Translations under genes and position numbers: made by a program
In this document: positions 6,609 to 11,484 of the stretch, piece after piece
Position numbering within the stretch: the first letter of the stretch is position 1
Layout of the letters: every line of letters starts with the position of its first letter
Notes under the pieces: generated by a model
What the model was told of the DNA's origin: nothing
Databases searched by the model: none
The model's input: the letters and a program-made list of their open reading frames with translations, nothing else
From: an uncultured Clostridia bacterium
GTDB taxonomy: Bacteria; Bacillota; Clostridia; Christensenellales; CAG-917
Assembly: GCA_947629635.1 (NCBI GenBank)
Contig: CANREO010000022.1
Span: 1-11,484 of the forward strand
Length of the DNA: 11,484 bases
Direction of reading: 5' to 3'

Positions 6609-6637
6609 TTGAAGGTAACCGTGCATGATGATATAAT
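6609..6637 (+). promoter_or_regulatory. Promoter for the GH18 gene pair
   Basis: TTGAAG (6609-6614) and a perfect TATAAT (6632-6637) are separated by 17 bp, immediately after the rplL terminator. The expected start is near 6644, about 30 nt before the first GH18 ATG. The -10 is the left half of an inverted repeat, TATAAT-TT-ATTATA (6632-6645). Confidence 0.7.
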
Positions 6638-6672
6638 TTATTATAAGTTTGAAGATATAGAGTAGGAAAATT

Positions 6673-7728
6673 ATGAAAAAAGCACAAGGAAAAGGTTTCA
6701 ACAAGAAAGCGTTTGCGATAAGCATGGCGGTATTGCTTATAATTTTAGTTATATTGACCGGCGTCTTTACGGGATTGTATTTTGAGTATGAGCCTGTGGA
6801 AAGTTATCGCATCGTGGGTTATGCAATGCACGATATAGTAGGCCATTTTGACGAGATCCACATGGAAAATTATACCCACATCATTTATGGATTCGTCGAT
6901 TTGAGCGCCAACGAAACTGAGCCTAAAATTGATGAGAGAAGCGAAAATGCGCTGGCCGCAACGGCGCAATATATAAAGGATCACAACCTTTCCACAAAGT
7001 TGATGGTCAGTCTGGGTGGGGGAGGAATAAGCAAATTTACTCGTACCGAGGAGTCGCGCTCGATAGTAGTCGAATATATGCGCAAACTTATAGACAAATA
7101 CGATCTTAAAGGTATAGATGTTGATTGGGAATATCCCATGCGAGCCACCGGCGGCAATGAATACAGCATGAAAGACCCGAAGAACTATCTTGCGCTCATG
7201 ACGGATTTTCGAACCGCATTCGGCAAAGACATCGAGTTGTCAATAGCGCTTTGCGGCAGTATCACTTTTATGAACGATGTGCTCAACGCAAAGATGGCAA
7301 AAGTTCTCGATTTTGTCAATGTTATGACATATGATATGGGGTTGCGCGATCAATGCACTTTTACGGAAACGACGGCGTCTATGTACAATGCATTTTTGGG
7401 AGGATATAAAAAGTCGCAACTCAATTTCGGATTGCCGTTTTATTCGAGATGTCCCGACCAAGGCTATGATTACTTCAGCTACGATCAACTTGTCGAGATG
7501 ACCGAAAATGGAACTATCAAGCCCGTCTCGTCAAAAAACAAGACCTATGCCCTACTTGACGGGCACAGACTGTCTTTCGACACTCACGATAATCTTATGC
7601 GAAAGGTGCGTCATGTCAAAGAGCGTGGCTATGGCGGTGTATTTTGTTGGTATGTCAACTACAACTTAGACGGCTCGCTTATGCGCGAGGCGAATGAAAT
7701 TCTCAATGGCAGTGAGGTAAATTCATGA
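6673..7728 (+). CDS. Membrane-anchored family-18 glycoside hydrolase-like protein (first of pair)
   Basis: GH18 enzymes hydrolyse beta-1,4 bonds next to N-acetylglucosamine in chitin, peptidoglycan-related or glycoprotein glycans, using substrate-assisted catalysis. This 351-residue protein has a short Lys-rich N-terminus and one hydrophobic segment at about 14-36 with no obvious cleavage site, so it is probably membrane-anchored with the enzyme outside. GH18 motifs are the strand-3 element MVSLGGGG (111-118), the active-site segment KGIDVDWEYP (146-155) and MTYD (218-221). LNFGLPFYSR follows at 250-259 and the C-terminal GGVFCW at 321-326. The motif DxxDxDxE has Lys146 in place of the first Asp; Asp149, Asp151 and the acid Glu153 are kept, so activity is plausible. 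No LysM or chitin-binding domain is present. A weak AGG sits before the ATG. The stop overlaps the next gene by 4 bp. The substrate is unknown. Confidence 0.85.
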   Translation: MKKAQGKGFNKKAFAISMAVLLIILVILTGVFTGLYFEYEPVESYRIVGYAMHDIVGHFDEIHMENYTHIIYGFVDLSANETEPKIDERSENALAATAQYIKDHNLSTKLMVSLGGGGISKFTRTEESRSIVVEYMRKLIDKYDLKGIDVDWEYPMRATGGNEYSMKDPKNYLALMTDFRTAFGKDIELSIALCGSITFMNDVLNAKMAKVLDFVNVMTYDMGLRDQCTFTETTASMYNAFLGGYKKSQLNFGLPFYSRCPDQGYDYFSYDQLVEMTENGTIKPVSSKNKTYALLDGHRLSFDTHDNLMRKVRHVKERGYGGVFCWYVNYNLDGSLMREANEILNGSEVNS

Positions 7729-8804
7729 GTAAGTCCAAAGCAAAATTCAACAAGAAAGCGTTTGCTATCGCGATGATTTCGTTGTTTGCGGCGTTTATTG
7801 TCATATCTTCGGTATTTTTGGGGTTGTATTTGGCAAAAGAACCGCCGCTTGACGAAGGTATGCGCTCCATACAGTATGTTATGGCAAATACGATTGCGGA
7901 CGCGACCGATTTGAATGAGCTTGATTTTTCTACGTCAACGCACATAATCTACGCTTTTATTTATGTAGACAAGGATACGTTGTTGCCCCATGTAAGCGAA
8001 GCCGATAGGGAAAATCTATCTCGTCTTTCGGCACATCTTCGCAGCAATTATCCCAATGTTAAATTTATGTTGTCCATAGCCAGCGGCGGCGGCAACAGAG
8101 AAGGCTTTTGCGAAGCTACACGCACGCAGGAGCGAAGGGACGCTTTTGTAAAAGAGTTGGCGAAGATCGATGAGGAATTCGGCTTTGACGGTTTCGACGT
8201 TGATTGGGAATATCCGGGCTTCAAATATGGCAACATCACATACTGTAACCATTGCGGCGACGATCATGCCGCACTTATGGAGACGATGCGCAAACAATTC
8301 GAAGACAAAAAGATATTGTCTGCGGCAGTAAGCGGCAGCGTCGTGCTGCTACATCATTTGAAAAACATGAGGCTTGCAAAAGTACTCGATTTTGCAAATA
8401 TCATGTGTTACGATCTCGGAGAAAAAAATCATGCCGCGTTTTCTGCTGTCGGAAGCGCAATGTTCAACGCCTATCTTGTGGGATATCACAAGCGCCAACT
8501 CAATCTCGGACTCCCGTTTTACGGCAGATATAACGACGAAAACGGAGAAGTGGTCTATTATGACTATGACGTCTATAAGGCGCTTGAAAAGGAAGGGAAG
8601 CTGAAAATAGTATCGCGCAATGATTACAGTTATGCTATGATAGACGGACACAGGCTTTCGCTTGACAGCGACGAGCAACTATTCAAAAAGGCGCGCTATG
8701 CAGTGGAGCGCGGCTATGGCGGCGTATTCTGCTGGCATATGGGGTGCAACCTTGACGGAAGCCTTATGAGAGAAATTTATAAAATTTTGCAGGGGAACGA
8801 TTAA
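7725..8804 (+). CDS. Membrane-anchored family-18 glycoside hydrolase-like protein (second of pair)
   Basis: This 359-residue paralogue follows with an ATGA overlap (7725-7728), implying translational coupling; GAGG at 7714-7717 is its ribosome binding site. It shares the layout and many strings with the first protein: FNKKAFAI then a hydrophobic segment (about 11-36) ending in LGLYL, VLDF, QLNLGLPFYGR, DGHRLS, RGYGGVFCW and NLDGSLMRE. The catalytic motif is the full DGFDVDWE (155-162), with Glu162 as predicted acid. The MxYD motif reads MCYD (227-230). A CxxC (CNHC, 174-177) sits just after the active-site strand and is absent from the first protein. The substrate is unknown; a cell-surface GlcNAc-containing glycan is a reasonable guess. 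The pair most likely arose by tandem duplication. No terminator follows before the next promoter. Confidence 0.85.
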   Translation: MSKSKAKFNKKAFAIAMISLFAAFIVISSVFLGLYLAKEPPLDEGMRSIQYVMANTIADATDLNELDFSTSTHIIYAFIYVDKDTLLPHVSEADRENLSRLSAHLRSNYPNVKFMLSIASGGGNREGFCEATRTQERRDAFVKELAKIDEEFGFDGFDVDWEYPGFKYGNITYCNHCGDDHAALMETMRKQFEDKKILSAAVSGSVVLLHHLKNMRLAKVLDFANIMCYDLGEKNHAAFSAVGSAMFNAYLVGYHKRQLNLGLPFYGRYNDENGEVVYYDYDVYKALEKEGKLKIVSRNDYSYAMIDGHRLSLDSDEQLFKKARYAVERGYGGVFCWHMGCNLDGSLMREIYKILQGND

Positions 8805-8808
8805 ACTC

Positions 8809-8837
8809 TTGACATATATCCATCTTGCATATATAAT
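8809..8837 (+). promoter_or_regulatory. Consensus promoter of the PerR/Fur-like - rubrerythrin unit
   Basis: A perfect -35 TTGACA (8809-8814) and a perfect -10 TATAAT (8832-8837) are separated by 17 bp. The -35 begins 4 bp after the stop of the second GH18 gene. The predicted start is near 8844, inside the palindromic operator. Such a strong promoter suggests control mainly by repression. Confidence 0.9.
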
Positions 8838-8840
8838 CAA

Positions 8841-8861
8841 TATTGATAATCATTATCAATA
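8841..8861 (+). promoter_or_regulatory. Fur-type operator (perfect palindrome)
   Basis: A 21-bp perfect palindrome is centred on C8851, with half-sites ATTGATAAT (8842-8850) and ATTATCAAT (8852-8860) plus a flanking T/A pair. The inner 15 bp, TGATAATCATTATCA (8844-8858), equals the Bacillus Fur-box 7-1-7 consensus TGATAATNATTATCA. It is not the PerR box TTATAATNATTATAA. It covers the expected transcription start and abuts the ribosome binding site AAGGAG (8861-8866). Binding there would block initiation, probably by autorepression. Confidence 0.85.
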
Positions 8862-8871
8862 AGGAGCAGGC

Positions 8872-9270
8872 ATGGTCAGACGCACAGCACAAAAGGAATT
8901 GGTCAAGCGCACGGTCATAATGTCGTGCGACCATCCGACTGCACAGACAGTATACGAGCGTGCACGACTACAGATGCCAAACATCTCATTAGGCACCGTA
9001 TATCGCATATTGAGGCAACTTGTCGCAATGGGCGAGGTGCTCGAGGTCGGCGTAGACGGCGCCTCTTCTAGATATGACAAGACGGCGTTCGATCATGCTC
9101 ACTTTGTGTGTAGGGAGTGCGGCGAGGTCACGGATATAGACGCGGATATCGTAGGCATTTTGAACTCGGCTTGTTGCCACAGCCCTCACAATATAGAAAG
9201 CGCCAGGCTTACGTTTTACGGAGAGTGTGAGGCCTGCAAATCACGACGCATCGCGAAAGCGAACGAATAA
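8872..9270 (+). CDS. Fur-family metalloregulator, PerR-like sensor site
   Basis: Fur-family repressors are dimeric winged-helix proteins that bind DNA with a regulatory metal; PerR uses Fe to sense peroxide. The 132-residue product shows HPTAQTVYERA (21-31), the recognition helix ISLGTVYRILRQL (38-50), and CREC (80-83) and CEAC (119-122) for structural zinc. Aligned with B. subtilis PerR by eye, its five regulatory ligands (His37, Asp85, His91, His93, Asp104) map to His21, Asp69, His75, His77 and Asp88 with identical spacing. PerR's Asn61, reported to set PerR-box versus Fur-box choice, is Arg45 here, as in Fur. An in-frame stop at 8860-8862 rules out a longer start, so about 16 N-terminal residues of PerR are missing. 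The ATG follows AAGGAG (8861-8866). It is co-transcribed with a rubrerythrin, which favours a peroxide-response role; iron sensing is the alternative. Confidence 0.9.
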   Translation: MVRRTAQKELVKRTVIMSCDHPTAQTVYERARLQMPNISLGTVYRILRQLVAMGEVLEVGVDGASSRYDKTAFDHAHFVCRECGEVTDIDADIVGILNSACCHSPHNIESARLTFYGECEACKSRRIAKANE

Positions 9271-9295
9271 ATCAACAATAAAGGAGAGTTTTATT

Positions 9296-9838
9296 ATGGC
9301 AAAGTACATCTGTCCGATATGCGGTTATGTTTATGAAGGGGAAAATCCCCCGGCAAAGTGCCCTCAGTGCGGAGGGATTCTCAAAAAAGAGGAAGCCGGC
9401 GAAAAGAGTTGGGCGGCAGAGCATGTCATCGGCGTTGGCAAGAAAGGCAGCATCCCCGAAGATATCTATGAAGGCCTTGTGATGAACTTCAACGGAGAGT
9501 GCTCCGAGGTCGGTATGTATCTTGCAATGGCAAGAGCCGCGCATCGCGAGGGTTATCCTGAAATCGGTATGTATTGGGAAAAGGCGGCCTATGAAGAGGC
9601 GGAGCACGCAGCAAAATTTGCGGAGATGCTTGGCGAACTTGTGACGCCTTGCACAAAGACGAATCTCGAAATGCGTGTGGCGGCGGAAAACGGCGCGACA
9701 AAAGGCAAATTCGAACTTGCAAAGCGCGCTAAGGAAGAAGGTCTCGACGCAATTCATGACACAGTGCATGAGATGGCTCGCGACGAGGCACGTCACGGCA
9801 AAGCTTTCGAAGGCTTGCTCAAGAGGTATTTCAACTGA
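9296..9838 (+). CDS. Reverse rubrerythrin (N-terminal rubredoxin, C-terminal diiron domain)
   Basis: Rubrerythrins reduce hydrogen peroxide, and in some cases oxygen, in anaerobes with electrons passed from a rubredoxin-type iron centre to a diiron site. Here the rubredoxin-like domain is N-terminal: Cys6-Pro-Ile-Cys9 and Cys22-Pro-Gln-Cys25. The ferritin-like four-helix domain follows from about residue 55. Likely diiron ligands are Glu68 or Glu71, Glu101-x-x-His104 (YEEAEH), Glu131 and Glu164-x-x-His167 (DEARH). This reversed order matches the 'reverse rubrerythrin' of clostridia, a known PerR-controlled peroxide defence protein of about 180 residues; this one has 180. The start at 9296 follows AAGGAGA (9281-9287). 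It lies 25 bp after the regulator gene, without its own promoter, and is followed by a terminator. Confidence 0.93.
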   Translation: MAKYICPICGYVYEGENPPAKCPQCGGILKKEEAGEKSWAAEHVIGVGKKGSIPEDIYEGLVMNFNGECSEVGMYLAMARAAHREGYPEIGMYWEKAAYEEAEHAAKFAEMLGELVTPCTKTNLEMRVAAENGATKGKFELAKRAKEEGLDAIHDTVHEMARDEARHGKAFEGLLKRYFN

Positions 9839-9883
9839 AATAAGGCCATGTTTTGGTCGGCTCTAAGTGAGACAACTATTCAA

Positions 9884-9912
9884 ACAGCCCGATGATTCGG
9901 GCTGTTTTTATT
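9884..9912 (+). terminator. Intrinsic terminator after rubrerythrin
   Basis: ACAGCCCGA (9884-9892) and TCGGGCTGT (9897-9905) make a perfect 9-bp GC-rich stem with a TGAT loop and the T-rich tail TTTTTATT. It closes the regulator-rubrerythrin transcript. Confidence 0.93.
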
Positions 9913-10180
9913 GCATAAACGGAGGATTAAATATCAAAAATAAATTTTTAAACTCCTGTTTGTGAATTTACTATTGTTTTACAGGAAAACAATACAATTA
10001 TAAGTCAATTTGACAAATACGCGTTATACTTATTGTTTTGGTTTAAGATGACAATAGCTCATCTGTCGTTTAATATAGGTCGAATGTGCGGTGATGCGCA
10101 ACGGGGAAAGGATATGCATTTTTGCGAAGTTTATTTAAAATGAAAAAAATCGAAATCTGCAAAATACCCCCTGCGTACGT
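9913..10180. other. AT-rich noncoding stretch with inverted repeats, no recognised gene
   Basis: I find no credible coding sequence here. Visible structure includes a perfect 9-bp hairpin TATTGTTTT/AAAACAATA (9972-9994, loop ACAGG). This competes with TCCTGT (9954-9959) pairing with ACAGGA (9981-9986). Other elements are AGATGA-CAATAGC-TCATCT (10046-10064) and TGTGCG-GTGA-TGCGCA (10085-10100). TATTGTTTT recurs at 10031-10039. GTTTAATATA (10068-10077) is the exact reverse complement of TATATTAAAC (10204-10213). A TTGACA at 10010-10015 has no good -10 at 16-18 bp. A small RNA is possible, but no known riboswitch or 6S RNA signature is recognisable to me. Confidence 0.4.
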
Positions 10181-10209
10181 TTGACTTTTGACTTTTAATA
10201 TATTATATT
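10181..10209 (+). promoter_or_regulatory. Promoter for purE-purC
   Basis: TTGACT (10181-10186) and TATATT (10204-10209) are separated by 17 bp. The heptamer TTTGACT is tandemly repeated (10180-10193), giving a second -35-like copy out of register. A perfect 9-1-9 palindrome, TTTAATATA-T-TATATTAAA (10194-10212), covers the -10 and could be an operator. The expected start is near 10216, about 114 nt before purE. Confidence 0.65.
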
Positions 10210-10283
10210 AAACCTATGATAAAGTCTTCAAAAAGTACTCGCTCGGCGTGTGAGGAAAAATTGAATATGACTATTTGACCGAA

Positions 10284-10320
10284 GGCAGTTTTTTATGCAA
10301 AAAAACTGCCCTCTTTTTTT
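10284..10320 (+). terminator. Intrinsic terminator / attenuator in the purE leader
   Basis: GGCAGTTTTTT (10284-10294) pairs with AAAAAACTGCC (10300-10310) in an 11-bp stem with a 5-nt loop, followed by CTC and seven T (10314-10320). It ends one base before the purE ribosome binding site, so it lies between promoter and gene and probably acts as an attenuator. CCCTC (10309-10313) can alternatively pair with GAGGG (10322-10326), hiding the ribosome binding site; that pairing conflicts with the base of the terminator stem. Confidence 0.8.
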
Positions 10321-10329
10321 GGAGGGTAT

Positions 10330-10824
10330 ATGAAAAAGGTTGCGATAATCATGGGCAGCGATTCCGACTTGTCAAAGGTAGAAAAGGCGTTTGAGGTGTT
10401 CAAGGCGTTGGAAATACCATTCGAGGTTCACGTCTACTCCGCACATCGCACGCCGCTTGAGGCCAAGGCATTCGCCGAAAATGCGGCACAAAATGGATTT
10501 GGAGTTATTATAGCCGCTGCCGGCATGGCGGCGCATCTTGCCGGCGCAATTGCTGCAAATACCGTCTTGCCCGTTATAGGCATCCCAATAAAAGCCGCTG
10601 CTCTCGACGGCATGGACGCTTTGCTTTCGACTGTAATGATGCCAACCGGGATCCCTGTTGCGACAGTCGCCATAGACGGCGCGAAAAACGCGGCGTATCT
10701 TGCTGCGCAGATCCTTGCGGTAAGCGACGAAGGACTTCGTTGCAAGCTGATCGCTCTCAGACATGAGGCGGCGAAAGAGGTGCTTGAGAAGGACCAAAAG
10801 ATAAGTCAAAAATACAACGCGTAA
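10330..10824 (+). CDS. purE: N5-carboxyaminoimidazole ribonucleotide mutase, PurE
   Basis: PurE converts N5-CAIR to CAIR in de novo purine synthesis (class I), or carboxylates AIR directly (class II). The 164-residue protein has the normal length and begins MKKVAIIMGSDSD. Ser10, Asp13 and His39 (SAHRTP) match E. coli Ser16, Asp19 and His45 in spacing. GMAAHLAG (65-72) and DALLSTVMMPTGIPVATVAI (96-115) are typical core segments. The AAHL signature favours class I, which would need a PurK partner; none is visible here. The ribosome binding site GGAGGG is at 10321-10326. It is first in a purine operon, with purC 32 bp downstream, and is likely controlled through the leader terminator. Confidence 0.96.
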   Translation: MKKVAIIMGSDSDLSKVEKAFEVFKALEIPFEVHVYSAHRTPLEAKAFAENAAQNGFGVIIAAAGMAAHLAGAIAANTVLPVIGIPIKAAALDGMDALLSTVMMPTGIPVATVAIDGAKNAAYLAAQILAVSDEGLRCKLIALRHEAAKEVLEKDQKISQKYNA

Positions 10825-10856
10825 GCGCGATAACAATAAAAATAAGGAGATAAAAT

Positions 10857-11484
10857 ATGGAAAAGAAAGAGCAACGCTACGAGGGCAAAGCAAAAAAAGT
10901 TTATGCGACGGACGATCCAAACCTTTTTATAGTGTCTTATAAGGATGATGCGACGGCTTTCAACGGATTGAAAAAAGGCACCATCGTAGGTAAGGGCGTA
11001 GTAAACAATCGTATGACGAATATGATGATGCAGTTGCTTGAAAAAAGCGGTGTGCCCACCCATTTTGTCAAAGAGTTAAGCGATCGCGATACGCTTGTCA
11101 AAAGAGTGCAAATAGTTCCGCTCGAAGTTATCGTTCGCAACGTATCTGCAGGCTCGTTTGCAAAGAGATACGGAGTAGAAGAGGGCATAGTATTCGACGA
11201 GCCTACGATAGAATTTTCCTATAAAAACGACGAACTGGGCGATCCGCTCATCAACAGCTATCACGCTCTAGCTTTAAAACTTGCCACCAAGGATGAGATC
11301 GATCTTATCAAGCGTTATGCGTTTAAGGTGAACGAGACGCTAAAGGAGTATTTTTTGAAACTGGGAGTGAAACTCATAGATTTCAAACTCGAGTTCGGCA
11401 AGACTGCGGACGGCAACATAGTACTGGCTGACGAGATCTCTCCCGATACCTGCCGTTTTTGGGACGCCAAAACCAACGAGAAGC
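10857..11484 (+). CDS. purC: SAICAR synthetase, PurC, 3'-truncated by the window edge
   Basis: PurC joins CAIR to aspartate with ATP to give SAICAR, the step after PurE. The frame is open to the window end, with 209 residues visible of a usual 235 or so. The start follows AAGGAG at 10844-10849. Recognisable motifs are the nucleotide-binding N-terminus YEGKAKKVYAT (8-18) and VIVRNVSAGSFAKRYG (91-106). The others are DPLINSYHA (129-137), LIDFKLEFG (173-181) and ADEISPDTCRFWD (191-203), the last being the substrate/metal-binding signature. Nothing is missing in the visible part. The purE-purC order is common in Firmicutes purine operons and further pur genes are expected beyond the window. Confidence 0.97.
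   Translation, partial: MEKKEQRYEGKAKKVYATDDPNLFIVSYKDDATAFNGLKKGTIVGKGVVNNRMTNMMMQLLEKSGVPTHFVKELSDRDTLVKRVQIVPLEVIVRNVSAGSFAKRYGVEEGIVFDEPTIEFSYKNDELGDPLINSYHALALKLATKDEIDLIKRYAFKVNETLKEYFLKLGVKLIDFKLEFGKTADGNIVLADEISPDTCRFWDAKTNEK

Noticed and set aside
10010..10038. TTGACA as the -35 of a small RNA promoter
   Set aside because: No acceptable -10 occurs 16-18 bp downstream; TATACT is only 9 bp away.
9913..10180. CRISPR array or insertion-sequence ends in the large intergenic region
   Set aside because: There are no regularly spaced repeats and no transposase; the repeats found are short and irregular.
10114..10184. Two tiny overlapping open frames of 9 and 14 codons in the purE upstream region
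   Set aside because: They precede the best promoter, the second has no ribosome binding site, and the sequences are low-complexity; chance is likely.
10216..10320. Purine (guanine/adenine) riboswitch before purE
   Set aside because: The conserved TATA...GTTTCTACC-type junction strings are absent and the space before the terminator is too short.
10372..10920. A 182-codon minus-strand frame over purE
   Set aside because: It is a shadow of purE and the start of purC, with no initiation signals and odd composition.

Overview
This window looks like a chromosomal segment from an anaerobic Firmicutes-type bacterium, most likely Clostridia-like. The evidence is the strong AGGAGG-type ribosome binding sites before most genes, near-consensus sigma-A promoters (TTGACA/TTGACT, 17 bp, TATAAT), intrinsic terminators, a PerR/Fur-family regulator paired with a reverse rubrerythrin, and the informational protein sequences. 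No species can be named from the sequence alone. All convincing genes lie on the + strand. The first (fusA) and last (purC) genes are cut by the window edges.

Region 1 (1-6607) is a translation/transcription block: fusA (3' part) - tuf - rpmG - secE - nusG - rplK - rplA - rplJ - rplL. Three RNA-level signals stand out. A very stable hairpin sits between tuf and rpmG. A leader before rplK copies the L1 site of 23S rRNA, consistent with autoregulation by L1. Before rplJ there is a promoter and a roughly 140-nt leader with a terminator, consistent with L10 attenuation. The block ends at a clear intrinsic terminator after rplL. rpoB-rpoC, which usually follow, are absent.

Region 2 (6609-8804) has its own promoter and two tandem, translationally coupled genes. 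They encode paralogous membrane-anchored family-18 glycoside hydrolase-like proteins of unknown substrate.

Region 3 (8809-9912) is an oxidative-stress unit. A consensus promoter carries a perfect Fur-type palindrome just downstream of its -10. It is followed by a short Fur/PerR-family regulator, a reverse rubrerythrin and a terminator. The regulator has PerR-type metal ligands at exact spacing but an arginine at the position that distinguishes Fur from PerR operator recognition, and its own operator is of the Fur type.

Region 4 (9913-10329) is about 420 bp of AT-rich noncoding DNA with several inverted repeats, a promoter with an embedded palindrome, and a terminator directly before purE. 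Region 5 (10330-11484) is the start of a purine operon, purE-purC.

The window is mostly housekeeping and I do not see a wholly new system. The best leads are the hybrid PerR/Fur regulator, the GH18 pair at the rplL junction where rpoB is expected, and the purE leader.
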